From positions 4,160,501 to 4,224,500 of the forward strand of contig BRXU01000004.1 in the NCBI GenBank assembly GCA_030267565.1: a stretch of 64,000 bases of DNA, written 5' to 3'. Both the position numbers and the translations under genes were made by a program. A model generated the notes under the pieces. That model was not told the origin of the DNA and ran no database searches. It saw only the letters and a program-made list of their open reading frames with translations. The stretch is from Pleodorina starrii (taxonomy: Eukaryota; Chlorophyta; Chlorophyceae; Chlamydomonadales; Volvocaceae). Position 1 is the first letter of the stretch. Each line of letters opens with the position of its first letter. Below, piece after piece: positions 12,616 through 23,950 of the stretch.

Positions 12616-12917
12616 TTTGTCTGGAGTGATCTCTGAAAAGCCTGCGACATTGCGCAAGTCTTTCCGTTGGCCAAAGCGCCTCCCAAAAAGACGTACGGAG
12701 AGCAAGACGTACGGCAAGGCGCGAGAAGCAGTAGAACCTCGTGAACAGCCAAAACAGTATGCGATCTGATATTGCCAAGGCAAGTTGGCGAGCCAACTTC
12801 ATACCTGTACAGACTGTGGGGTTCTTTCAAAAAAGAGAGGGTGAAGTTCAAGCCCGCCAGGGCCTAGAACCCGCCCAGCCTCGATGCTCTTTGGATATGA
12901 CGCCTCTTTCTAGGTAG
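12616..12917. promoter_or_regulatory. 302-bp bidirectional promoter region (mS29 / Myb-JAMM)
   Basis: The two ATG codons face away from each other across 302 bases, so both promoters and both 5' UTRs must share this stretch, unless a 5' UTR intron lies elsewhere. A repeated GACGTACGG motif occurs at about 12691 and 12709. No TATA box is obvious. Co-regulation is inference from spacing only. Confidence 0.6.
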
Positions 12918-15900
12918 ATGCACATGGATACATCTGCTGATGAAGCCATCGCGCGCGCGCTGGGTGCCGAGTACTACGGAGTAGACCCGGACTATGCAGC
13001 TGACGCGGCGTACATAGATGATTCGGAGGACTCAGACTATGGCGGTGGACCTCGGAAGAAGAAGCAGCGGACAGGCGGGGGCCGAGGTCGCGGCCGAGGG
13101 CGAGGCAGGCCTCCAGGTGCGACCCTGCTTTTCGAAACGGCCCTCCTAGGGACAGCGCGCGTCCCACGCTTGCTGCCGCAGCCCAGGGGCTGTGCGAACG
13201 CTGTGACCTCAACCTTTGCGGCAGCCGCATTTCACGTCAGCGGCTTCGGTGCGTTGCGCCGTGTTGACAGCCACGCACCGCCACCGCCTGCGAGACACAG
13301 CCCCAGCCTCTCCTGTCCGGAACCGCCATACACCCCAACGGCCCTTTCCCCCCCCCCGCCTCACCCACCGCGGCGATTCCAAAGCCCCTCCGCAAGCCAG
13401 GGTCCTCCACCCACCCAACCCCTTCCCTCCCTCCCTCCCTCCCCAACCCGCTGCGGTATCTTCTTTTTCCCTCCCTCCCCAACACCCGCCTAACCCTCCT
13501 CCATCCCCACCCCCGTCCCCACCCCCGTCCCCACCCCCGTCCCCAACCCCCGTCCCCACCCTCCACCGCCTTCCCCCCCAGGCCCCAGCGCTCCCCCCGC
13601 GGCCCCCGTCACCCGCTACGACCCCAGCCTCGCCGGCCTCGACCCCACCGGCGGCGGCGCCGGCCCCTCCGACGGCGAGGGTGGCGACTCCGACGGCGAC
13701 GACGACGACCGCACCAAGAGTGGTCGGCGGCGGCGGAAGGACGTCGGCAAGCAGCGCCAGGCGGGTCGCGCCTGGACGGCGGAGGAGGAGGCGCTCTTTC
13801 TTCAGGCCATGGAGGCACACGGCCGCGACTGGAAGCGCGGCAGCGAGATGGTGGGCAGCCGCGACCACCGCGCCATTGCCTCCCACGCGCAGAAGTTCTT
13901 CATAAAGCTGTGTCTGGCAGGCAAGCCGCTGCCGGTGGCGGTGGCGCGCACGGGCCTGGGCTACACGCTCAGCGGCGCGATGCTGGATCCGTACTCGGCG
14001 GCGGCGAGGTCGTACGGCTTCAAGCCGGAGCTGCTGACCCGTGGGTCTGCCGGTCGCGGGCTGGGGTTCCCCGGGGGGGGGGGGAAGAGAGGAGATACCG
14101 CAGTGGAGGGGAGGAGCGGGCGTGTGGAATCCGGGGGCAGCGGTTCTGTTGGGAGGGATTGGGTAGGGGCGCACTGGGGGCACTGGGGGAGGGATGGCGG
14201 GCATGAAGCGCGTCGCACGGGTCGTGGAGGGTCCGGGGAATCGAGGGCCCCTGGGGTTCGACAGGGGAGGGACATCAGGCGGACAATCGGACACGCTCGC
14301 GCATACACACAAACAAACACACACACACACACAGACACACTCAGTCCCACATCGAACTGAGCTGGCCCGCCTGGCCTACTGATGAACTGGATGGTCCAAT
14401 CAGCACCATTGGCGTAGTCCGCTGTCCTTTTTCCCCCTCAATCCGCACCCACCCATTATTTGGCCCGTCTCCTCTCCCCCTCCCCTCCAACCCTTGCCTC
14501 CCCTCCTCTCAGGCCTGGGCCCCGACGAGCTGCAGCAGGCCCTGTCCGGTCTGGATCTGGACCGATTGCCCATGATGTACGGCGGCAGGCTGCCGGACGA
14601 TCAGGCGCCGGTGATCCCGCCGCCGCGCAACGCGTCCGGGGGCGGCGGGGCGGAGGAGGTGCGACCCCGACCTCGACCGCGCGTTGGGGTTTTAGGGTGA
14701 CCGAAACCGGCGGCAGCCGGATGGGCAGCGGCAGCGACACGGGGGTTGAGCTGCAAGCTCGGCCTGGGTGTGTGGGTGTGGGTGTGGGACCCCTGTGCCG
14801 CCGCAGCCTCGGCTGTCTCGTGTAAATGCGGCAGATGGGGGACAGAGGGCCGTCTGTGTTTGGTCCGGGTTGCCTCAGCTGGAGTCCTGGCTAAAGGCGC
14901 TGGGAAATGAAGACCCATGGGTCGGTATTTATGTGGCCCGTCGCGTCTGGTACTGGTGGGCACCAGGACGCGAGAGCAAACACACACGGGGGGGGCCCTT
15001 GCGGCCGGCCTCGTGTGCTGTGCCCGCCTTCCCGCCCGCGCCTCTCGCGCGGAACGACGGCGGAGGGGAGAGGGGCGCAACCGCAACCGCAACCGCGCTC
15101 CCATCCAGGCCCAAGCTGCCGTCCTTCTGCCCTTGCCTTATTGGCTACACGCATGCAAACCTCGCGCCCCGCTCTCCGCTCCCCTTCTTCCCGGGCCGGT
15201 TTCCTCTTTCTTCTCTGCCTGTCTGCATCCCTCAGCGGGGCAAGAGGCCGGGCAGGGGCGGCGGCCCGGGGCGGAAGCGGCGGAAAGGCGCCGCCGCGGC
15301 GGGCGGCAGCATCAGCTCCGACGGTGACGACGACGGCAGCGTCGAACCCCCGCCGCTGCAGGATCCAAACCAGGCGGCTGCGGCCGCCGCCGTGGCCGCC
15401 GCCGTCGCGGCGGCGGCCGCCGCCGCCGGCGGCGGCGTGCAGGGCATCACGCCGGCGCAGCTCGTAGCTGCCGCCGCGGCGGCCGCGGCGCAGGCGCAGC
15501 TAGCGGCGGCGGCGGGCAGCCTGGGGTTACCGGCGGCGGCCGCCGCCGCCAACCCGCCTGCCGCGCCGGCATTTGGGTCCTTCACGGCGCTCCTCTCCGG
15601 CGCCGCTGACGGCACCGCCACGGCAGCGGCGGCGCCGCCGCCGCCCGGCGGCGCCGGCGGCCTGGCGGCGGCGCTTCAGAGCGCCACCTCCACGGCGCCG
15701 CTGGGGTCCCTCTCCGCGGCGCTGGCGCCGGCGCTGGGCCTGCCGCCGGCGGCGGCGCCGCCGCCGCCGGCGGCTGCTGCGCCGCTTCAGACCGAGTACG
15801 CTCGCAACCGGCCGCGGCGGGAGCTGGCGGGTCAACGGGCGCAGATGGGTGTCACCAGTGAGAGTCTGCAGCTGGTGAAGCCGCAGGAGTTCATGGGGGT

Positions 15901-18900
15901 GCCGGGCAGTGGCGTGGCGCGGTCGCAGCCCTTCACGGTGGACATGTCTTCGTGGGCGCTGCTGGCGATGGACTTCCACGCGCACCTCAGCACATACGAG
16001 GTGGGTGGGCGTGGGTGGGTAGGTGGTGTGGGGTGGCTGTTTGGGCGGTGTGGGTTGGGCAGGTAGGTAGGTGGGTGGCGTGGGTGGGTGGGTGGCGTGG
16101 GTGGGTGGGTGGGTGGGTGGGTGGGTGGGTGGGTGGGTGGGTGGGTGGGTGGGTGGGTGGGTGGGTGGGTGGGTGGGTGGTGTGGGTGGTGTGGGTGGGT
16201 GGGGGGGTAGGTGGGGTGGGGGGGTGGGTGGGTGGGTGGTGTGGGTGGGTGGGTAGGTGGGTGGGTGGGTGGGGTGGGGGGGTGGGGGGGGGTGGGGGGG
16301 GGTGGGTGGTGGGGGGGTGGGTGGCGGGGGTGGGGGGGTGGGGGGGTGGGTGGGGGGGTGGGTGGGTGGGGTGGGTGGGGGGGTGGGGGGGTGGGTGGGG
16401 GGGTGGGTGGTGTGGGGCCCTCCGTGTGGGGGGCCCCACAGTGCCTCGCACCGGCGCTGTGCTGCTCCGCATTCGAGATGCCCCGACCCCGACCCCGACC
16501 CCGGTGCTTCGTTAGGGTTTCCCCACCTGCTGCCCACCTCCCCATTGCCTCCGTGTTCCATCGCTGCGGTTTCGTCTCCGCTGCCCTCCCCTTCACCTCC
16601 TGCCCCTCCTCCTGCCCCTCCTCCCCCACCTGCCCCTGCTGCCCCCCCCCTCAGGTGATTGGTCTGCTGGGCGGCACCTGGAATCCTGACACCCGGCAGC
16701 TGGTGGTGATTGAGGCGTACGCATGTCGGCGGGCTGAGGGCAGCGATGCGGCCACCAGTGTGGAGCTGGACCCGGCGGATCAGGTGGAGGTGCAGAACAT
16801 GATGGAGGCCAAGGGGCAGAAATGCGTGGGATGGTGGGTGGAGGCGGGGGGGTGGGCTGGGGTGGGGCTGGGGTGGGTCGTGGGGAAGGGTGGGTCGTGC
16901 GGGTGGGTGTGGTGTGGAGTTGTTGGAGTGGGCTCTCCAGACCCGAGGTGTTGGGAGTGGGCTCTCCAGACCCGAGTGGGCTCGTGGGGTGGGTCGTGGG
17001 GTCGTGGGGTGGGTCGTGGGGAAGGGTGGGTCGTGCGGGTGGGTGTGGTGTGGAGTTGTTGGAGTGGGCTCTCCAGACCCGAGGGATGGGATGGGATGGG
17101 ATGGGATGGGATGGGATGGGATGGGATGGGATGGGATGGGATGGGATGGGATGGGATGGGTGGAGATAGCGGACGTGCGTTGGGTGGGTGGGTGGGTGGG
17201 TGGAAGCTACTGGGCGGGGCCGGGGCCGGGGTAAGGCAGGGTGAGGGACACAGGCGGGGCGAGGGCATGGGCGGGGCGGGGCGGGGCGGGGGGAGGCAAA
17301 ACGTGGCGGCGGGTTGTTTATCCGGGTAGGCATCTGGTGTGTGTCTGGTGCACCACAGCAACCCCTCCCGGAGGCGGAGGGTTTGCTTGGGTGCGTGTGG
17401 GCTGGTGCTGCCCCCCCTCCCTCCCCCCGGTGTCTCTCCCAACACGGCACGCCGCCGCCGCCTGCTGCCCGCCCGGTTCCGCTCCGGCACCTCCGCATCC
17501 ACCGGCCCACCCGCTTCGCTGCCCCCTCCCCTCCTTCCCCTCCCCCTCCCCGTGGCCGTTTGCTGCAACCAATAGCATCACCGCATTTCATTCCCCCACT
17601 CCCCTCCCACTTCCGCTCCCGCTGCCCAGGTACCACTCCCACCCCGTGTTCGAGCCCAGTCCCAGTCAGAAGGACATGGACAACCAGCGCAACTACCAAG
17701 CGCTGTTCAGGTGGGTGGCGGCTGAGCAGGGAAGAGGGCGCGGGACCGAGGGGGACGAAGGGCAGGGGGGTGGAGGGGTCGAGGCAGAGGCAGCCGAACG
17801 CATGAACCGACACTCAGCGATCGAGCGGGGGCCGTGAAAGCGACGCCGCATCTCCTTACATCGCCTCCCACACACATCCACATCCGCATACACAACCTGC
17901 CCTCCTGCAACTCCACAACCTCCCCCGCCCCGCCCCGCCCCGCCCTCTCCTCTTGAGTAGGTGCGAGCAGACCCGTCTTGAGCCGTTCGTGGGCATCATC
18001 GTGGGCCCCTACGATGTGGCCATGCCTCAGCCCGTCTCCATCATCACCACATTCACGGTGCAGTCCTTCAAGGGACAGCTCGTGCCCTACTGCGTGCGGT
18101 GAGGCGGGAGGACAGGGGAGGGGAGGGGAGGGAAAGGGCGGATGGGAGGGGAGGGGAGGGGCGGATGGAGGGGAAGGGCGGATGGGAGGGGAAGGGCGCC
18201 GCCGCGGTAGTTTGTCTCTCCTCCGATGTGTCCGACTGTGTGTCGCAACAGCCCCTGCCCAACCCCCTGCCCAACCCCCTGCCCAACCCTCCCCCGGACT
18301 GGATGGTGCTCTATCTAGATGGGGCTGGTGGGATTGCTGCGACCGGTACACGGTGCCAACGACGCGCCCCACTCCTGATGCCCCCCTGCTCCTCCCCCTG
18401 CCCCTCCTTCCCTCCCTCCCGCAGCTCCCAGGTCCACGGCTTCGAGGTGGTCCCCGACGGCCCGCTGCTGTCCAAGCTGGTCGCCATGCTGGACAGCTTC
18501 CGGGACGACCCGGGGCGGGTGGACTTCGGAGCGGTGTGGAGGGGCTTCAGCAAGATACTGGTGGGGGGGGCGGGCGGGCTGGATGGGTAGATGGAGGGGC
18601 GGATGGATGGAGGGGCGGATGGGTGGGCGGATGGATGGGTAGATGGGTGGGTGAAGGGAGGGAGGGAGGGAGGGAGGGAGGGATCATCCACACACACACA
18701 TACACTCACACACTCTCCCTCTCCCCCACACTGCCCAGGTGGACGGCTCCGTGGACGGTGTCCCCCTGACCCGCCTGGCCAAGTTCCGCAACTCACTCGC
18801 CACCCACATGCGGGAGGCCGACCCGGCAGCCGCTCGCCAGGTGCTGGACCTCCTGTGCGCCGAGATCCAGAGCCGCTGGGGCGTCAACCTGGCGGCGGCA

Positions 18901-19611
18901 CTGGCGGCCATCGACGGCGCCGCCGCCGCCGCTGGCGGGATCGCGGCGGCGGCGCTCTGCATGCCGCCGCCCGACGGCGCGGCGGCGCAGCCGCAGGAGC
19001 TGCCGCCGACCGGCGGGTCGATGTTGGGGCTGCTGTTGGAGGACGGCGATGCGGCGGCGGTGGCGGCGCCGCCGCCGCAGGTAGAGGCACTGGGCCTGGC
19101 GGACGCGGCGGCGGCCGCCGCCGCCGCCTCCGTCGCGCCGCTGCAGGTCGGCGGCAGCGGCATGTTCCGGGCGATGCTTGAAGACGACGACGAGGATGAT
19201 GATGATGATGATGATGCTGAGGGTGCGGATGAGGGCACCGCCGGGCCGTCGGGGATGGCGCCGGAGGCGGCCGCCGCAGCAGCCGCAGCCGCGGCTACCT
19301 CCCCCGGGGTCGGGCTCGGGCGAGGGTTACTGGCAGAGATGGAGGAGGCGGTGCAGGACGGGGGCGATGTCGCCACGGGGGGTATTTCTGGTTTCGGAGC
19401 CATTAAGCAGGAGCCGTATGCGGGGCACGACGCAGGGCTGGGGCTGGGAGCGGAGCAGGGCCATCCGCAGCAGCAGCAGCTGGAGCAGGGGGTGGGCTGT
19501 GGGTACGGGCAGGTGGTTGGGGGGTATGTGCAGCAGGTTGGTTTGTACGGGCAGGTGGGAGGTACGGAAGTTGGGCAGCAAGCTGAGGACGCGGAGGCGG
19601 CGGCGGGGTGA
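12918..19611 (+). CDS. MYSM1-like protein: Myb/SANT (SHAQKFF) plus JAMM/MPN deubiquitinase, 9 exons
   Basis: Probable nuclear metalloprotease that removes ubiquitin, most like animal MYSM1, which acts on histone H2A. Exons are 12918-13116, 13582-14040, 14513-14658, 15236-16000, 16655-16833, 17630-17710, 17961-18098, 18425-18560 and 18739-19611, in total 992 codons. The N-terminus is acidic with a basic GRGRGR patch. A Myb repeat (about 127-178) has the plant-type SHAQKFF motif. A long Ala-rich linker follows. The MPN domain starts near 501. The JAMM zinc ligands and catalytic Glu are all present: E523, then the motif WYHSHP (His585, His587), Ser595 and Asp598. The C-terminus is Ala-rich with a poly-Asp tract. 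No clear SWIRM domain is visible, unlike animal MYSM1. A donor-like GTGAGT overlaps the stop codon, so a further 3' exon is possible. Confidence 0.92.
14308..14342. repeat. Intronic (CA)n microsatellite
   Basis: CACA-rich run with CAAA and CAGA interruptions in intron 2 of the Myb-JAMM gene. Confidence 0.8.
16061..16420. repeat. Intronic (GGGT)n array, about 360 bp
   Basis: GGGT tetramers with GGGGGGT and GTGT variants fill most of intron 4 of the Myb-JAMM gene (16001-16654). The G-runs lie on the transcribed-sense strand and could form G-quadruplexes in DNA or pre-mRNA. This is inference from composition. Confidence 0.9.
16871..17082. repeat. Intronic duplication of about 76 bp at 136-bp spacing
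   Basis: A segment running from GGGTGGGTCGTGGGG to CTCCAGACCCGAG at about 16871-16946 recurs at about 17007-17082, in intron 5 of the Myb-JAMM gene. A partial third copy of the CTCCAGACCCGAG end lies between them. Confidence 0.85.
17083..17160. repeat. Intronic (GGGAT)n pentanucleotide array
   Basis: About fifteen uninterrupted GGGAT units directly follow the second copy of the intron 5 duplication. Confidence 0.92.
18596..18683. repeat. Intronic GGAT/GGGA microsatellite block
   Basis: Irregular GGATGGGTAGATGG units pass into a pure (GGGA)n run in the last intron of the Myb-JAMM gene. Confidence 0.75.
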
Positions 19612-21750
19612 GTGGGTGTGTTGCGGGGGACCAGATTGAATTCGGAAGATTCGCCCCGTGCTGCCATGCCGCGGATTTCATCGTAACACGTCTCATGTCC
19701 CGAATCCGCTGTGGGATGTATTGCTTGTCTTTGTCCCGTATGCCGTAGACAGGATGGTGAGGAGGTGGTTTCGGAGGCCCTGCGCTTTCGCGTTGATGAT
19801 ACCGGTAAGGTCGTAGACATGAGGGGCTGTGCGGGATGGTCAAGGAGGGGCGTGGGCCGATGGTCGGTTGGGGAAAGTACGGTAGCGCAGCAGCCGCGAT
19901 AATGTGCTGTGGGGGGTGCGGCGGCAGGGCGGCGGCAGGGTACTGACACACAAACACAAACACCGGGATTGACGCGTATCTGGAACGACAATTGGCGCCA
20001 CCTTCGAAGCTGGAATGAATGGATGACGAGTTGGGTTGGGGCGGGGAAGCTTGGCACGGAGCAGTACTCAAGGGTTCAGAATGACGGAGCACTCGGGCAG
20101 GCTCCTGGGCCTTATCGTTTCGGGGGCAGTGAGGTAGAGGGGAGGGGGTAGCACAGCCGTTGATGGGGTTGCGGAGTGTCGGGTGTGTTGCGTCCGCGCA
20201 TTGCCTTTCGCCGGTAACAGCGTAGGCCAGGATTGTGGTGTATTTAGTTGACAAGGGCAGTAGGCGGTGGGCAAAGCACACCACTCGCTCGCTCGCTCAA
20301 TTAGGGCAGGTGGAGTGGCGCGTTGCAGAGCTGTGCAGGGTGGCGTGGATTGGTGGAACGAGCGGAAAAGGGGACCGCAGGTGGGGAGTGGAGCTGAGGA
20401 GGGGTAGGGGAGGGGCTGCCTCTGGTCCCGGACCTGCCTGCCTGCCTGCGGGTGGGTGGGTGGGTGGGTCTGTGGCAGCACAGACGGAGCGGGAGGGAGG
20501 AGGCCTCACGCCGGGCACCGCCTCCCGCTCCTTCTCGATGACGGACCCAGACCCCTGCGGTTTGAAGGCGCTGCGTCGCAAACACACCTTCCTCCCCCCC
20601 CTCCCCCCCCCCCGCCCGCGCTCAGCTCTCTCAGCGGCCGCAACGGCGCTCCGGGCTGCTGCTCCTGTTGGCAGCGCGCACACAAACGTCCGGCCGCAGC
20701 CGCCCAGCTTTCCACCCTGTTCCTCATCCGACCGCATCCGTCGGCCTACCATCAGCGGCGGGGACGGGGACGGGACGGAGTGGACGCCGCCTCTCGCGCC
20801 GAGTGCGCCCCACTCCAGTTGCGCTGGGCTGCGGGTCTTCTTCCCACCCTGGGACAACCCACCCGAGCTGGGCTGGGCAGGCGGCCGGAGAACCCCCCGC
20901 CGGCCGGAGAGTGGGTGTCGTACCTCGAAAACGGAGAGACAGCATCACCCGGTAGTACACCCCCTGGTGCCTTCGATGTTACACAGAAACTTGTGTTGAT
21001 CACCTCTGAAAAACAAATAACAATCTTGCCTGTTCGCGAGTCTCTGCGTTCCTGTCCGGAGTAGGCCGGATTCACACTGGCTGGCCGAGCGCCGCGAAAA
21101 TCATCGTCGCTGCCAACCAGCGTACGGTACCAGCCAGCCACCCTCGCCATCCGCGCCCGCACGTGGGCCCCGCCGCTGCTCCCTCACGCCCTCCCCCTCC
21201 CGTCCGAGCCGCAGCCCCGCCTCGCCCCCCGATGGGCCACACCGCACGACGCCCGCCGGCGCCCCCCCGGATACGCGACATGCCCCAAACACGCGGAGGC
21301 GGAGGGCGGAAACCGGTCTCTGCAAATGCACGCAACCCAATCATAAGCCCAATTCCAATCCCAATCCAACGCAACTCAAAGCCAATGTGTGCTGGCCCGC
21401 TTGCTCGGCTCAGTCACAGCGGGTCTTGTCGCCCACCGTCGCAACCACAACAACTTATGCTTGTAACGTTGTAAGCGCCCCCCCTGATAGATAGTAGGGG
21501 GGGCCGGGCCCGGTCTTCAGTAAGGTCCGTATTAAGAAGGGCGCCATGCGCCCCAGCTGCCCCCCAGCTGCGGCGTGCGGTTGACACGACACGCTCGTTT
21601 AAAAATGTGGATAGCCGCTGTCAATGAGAACCACCAACACCCCCTCAGACCCCGCCCTGCCCCACCCCTCCCGACTCGGCCAGCCTTTCCCCCCGTCATC
21701 ATGTTCCCGATGCACGTACTCCTGCCTCCGGGGCGGCACAGAGCCCCGCG

Positions 21751-21790
21751 GACACACACACACACACACACAGAGACACACACACACACC
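21751..21790. repeat. (CA)n microsatellite
   Basis: CACA run with one CAGAGA interruption in the convergent intergenic region. Confidence 0.9.
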
Positions 21791-22252
21791 CCGATACCGG
21801 ATGCCAGAGGGGACTCATGAGTAGAAGGCCAACAGCCCGACCCCCTGTTGGCCCCCACTCGAGGCCCCGAGGCCATCCGTGCCCCCTCGATCAAAGGTCA
21901 GTCAGTCCCCCGGCAACCGCCCCTCCTGCTGGCCGGCCCTGCTCCGTCCCTCCGCACGGTCGGCGCTCGCGCGAGACCGCCCACCTCTGATCCGTCCCTC
22001 ACCCCTCCAGCCGCCGGCGGCAGGTAGGGTTGGCGCAGCGCACACATCCTGCTCACCTGCTCTGCGCCACGCTCGGCGCCGTGCCTTGTCCCCCTGCCCC
22101 AGCCGGCCCTCTCCTGAGCTCTGCGCCCCTCCCCCTCCCGCGTTCGCTTGGCTGACTTGTGCTGCGCTGAAGCCGGAAGTACCCACCCAGGAGTGAGCGA
22201 CCAAAGACGTCCTCCTCCCGTTGTTGCGGGTGCTCCTCCACTTCAACCACCT

Positions 22253-22322
22253 CTCCCTCCCGCTGCTGCTGCTGCTGCTGCGCCTCCACCTCCTCCTCCT
22301 CCTTCCGCTGCTGCTGCTGCTG
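22253..22322. repeat. (CTG)n/(CTC)n trinucleotide tract in the 3' flank
   Basis: CTGCTGCTG and CTCCTCCTC runs just past the stop codon of the minus-strand gene, probably in its 3' UTR. They give a spurious Gln/Glu-rich frame on the minus strand. Confidence 0.8.
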
Positions 22323-22324
22323 CC

Positions 22325-23950
22325 TCACTCGCCAATGGTCACCGGTTTCTTCAGCATGGTGACCCGGGTCGAGTGCGCGAAGTGGTACTGCGGCACTGAC
22401 GGCGCCGGCCAGCGTCCCAGCGCGTAGGTGGTGGGCGAGGGGCGCGTGAGGCAGCCGGGAGCGGCCCCCGCAATGTCAGCGCTGTTCAGAGTGCCGTGGC
22501 CGGGCGAGGGCACGTCACGGGTGCGGTGGCGCGGCGCGGCGCCGGCGACGTCCGAGGTGGTGAGGCAAGCCAGTGGGCGGGTGGGGCTGGGCTTGCGGGG
22601 GGGCTGTGCGGGGGGTGGGTTTGGGGGTGCGGGAGGGGCAGCGGGTGGGTGGGGAGGAGGGATTTGGTGGGGTATGCGTGGGCCGGCGTGAGTGGGTGTG
22701 CGGGCGAAAGGGGGGAGCAGCGAAGGAGCCCCCAGAACGAGGGAGAGAGAGAGAGAGAGGCGCGACCCCACCAGGCGGACGGACCTAGCGGGCAGACCTA
22801 GGGGGAGGACGGCTCCGGAAGGAATGGAGGCAACGGGCTGGATGGAAGAGGGAGCTTGAAAATGCGGTGTTGTTCATCGCGCGCGTGGGAATGGAGATGC
22901 AACCAGTGCAGGGGGAGGGGGCGCAGGGGGGGGCCTTCGTGATAGCATGTGGCTGCGAGGGCGGGCGAGGGCGGCGCAGGGCAGAAGTGGCAGGGCGGCG
23001 ATTTGGGGCGTGTGGCGGCGGCTTGGCTGCGGCGGTGGAAAGGAGCCCAAACGGTGCAAAAGACCCACCACGATATCTGTGACGCTGAGCGGGTCGAAGC
23101 CGCCGTTGCGGCGCATGGGCACCGAGGCGCAGCGGCGCCGGCCGTTGATATCAGACACGTCAAGGCTGCGGTTGCCGGCGGCCACCGACACCGCCGCCGC
23201 CGGATTCGAGGACGCCGTCGGGCCGTACAGCAGCAAGCCGCCGACGGCGCCGTTGACGTTGAGGCCCGGATTGGGCCCCAGCTGTCCGGTGGGCTGCTGC
23301 GGCTGCGACTGCTGCGGCGGTGGCGGCGGCGACGGTTGATGTGCTTGTTGGCGCTGTTGTGGCTGCTGCTGGTGGTGGTGGTGGGCGCTGGATGCGGCTG
23401 CGGCGGCAGCAGCGGAGGCATGGGACCCCGAGGGCGAGTGCGGCAGGGGCTGCAGCTTGGGGGACGCCAGCGCGCCACCGCCGTCGCCCCGCGGCAGGGA
23501 CAGGGCCGAGACCAGCAGCCGCTCGCTGCCTTGCCGTCGGGTGAACGGGGAAGCCGCCATGGGGTTTTCGGTGACGGGGGTGGTCCGCTCGCTGGCCTTG
23601 GGGCTGGGCTGCGCGGTTTCAGCCTGGCTGGGAGGCGGGGAGCAGCCGGGCAGGACGTACCGCGGCTCCAGCGGATTCACACATCGGCCTCCCGTTTTGA
23701 AATTTCTCGGTAGGCCGTTGCAGGCGATGATGGCTCTGTTGGTGGGCTGGCTAAACTCGATGTCCTGGTTTGAGTAGGCGGACGTTAAAACGGGGACCGG
23801 CAGCGGAATTTGATTTTTTACACGGCGCTCATCGAGGTGCTCTGAGTAGTCGTTGCTCTCCTTTACGGGGTCCCATCGCCTGACGGCAATGTGTGACATC
23901 GCACTTGTCAGGCCAGCCGAGGGCGCTAAGGCGGGGTGGCTAGCTGCCAT
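22325..23950 (-). CDS. Conserved-looking protein with repeated S-D-I/V-x-G motifs, 2 exons, function unknown
   Basis: Exons 23950-23069 and 22603-22325 join in phase 0 to give 386 residues ending at the TGA at 22325. The N-terminal part has a DIEFSQPTNR segment and then CVNPLEPRYVLPG. Later blocks are SLDVSDING, DPLSVTDIV, TTSDVAGAAP and LNSADIAGAAP, each an S/T-D-I/V-x-G type unit. Such units with an NPL-P-Y-LP block remind me of protist hypothetical proteins, some linked to cilia, but I cannot name a family. A His/Gln/Pro-rich low-complexity segment lies in the middle. No signal peptide or membrane helix is evident. The first exon might end three bases earlier, at 23072. Function is not assigned. 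Confidence 0.7.

Larger units (their letters stand above)
19612..22324. other. Intergenic between two converging genes
   Basis: Holds the 3' UTRs of the Myb-JAMM gene and of the minus-strand gene ending at 22325. Two TGTAA motifs on the plus strand (21462 and 21470) and one TTACA (20979) are distant poly(A) candidates. If both sets were used, the two transcripts would overlap by roughly 500 bases. A CA microsatellite and several GC-rich open frames are present, none with recognisable protein motifs. Confidence 0.5.

Noticed and set aside
15987..16561. PTHPPTHPP / GGWVGGWV frames
   Set aside because: Readings of the (GGGT)n intron of the Myb-JAMM gene.
19711..19902. Possible extra 3' exon of the Myb-JAMM gene (VSEALRFRVDDTG frame)
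   Set aside because: A donor overlaps the stop codon and an acceptor precedes this segment, but the splice phase does not match the good-looking frame.
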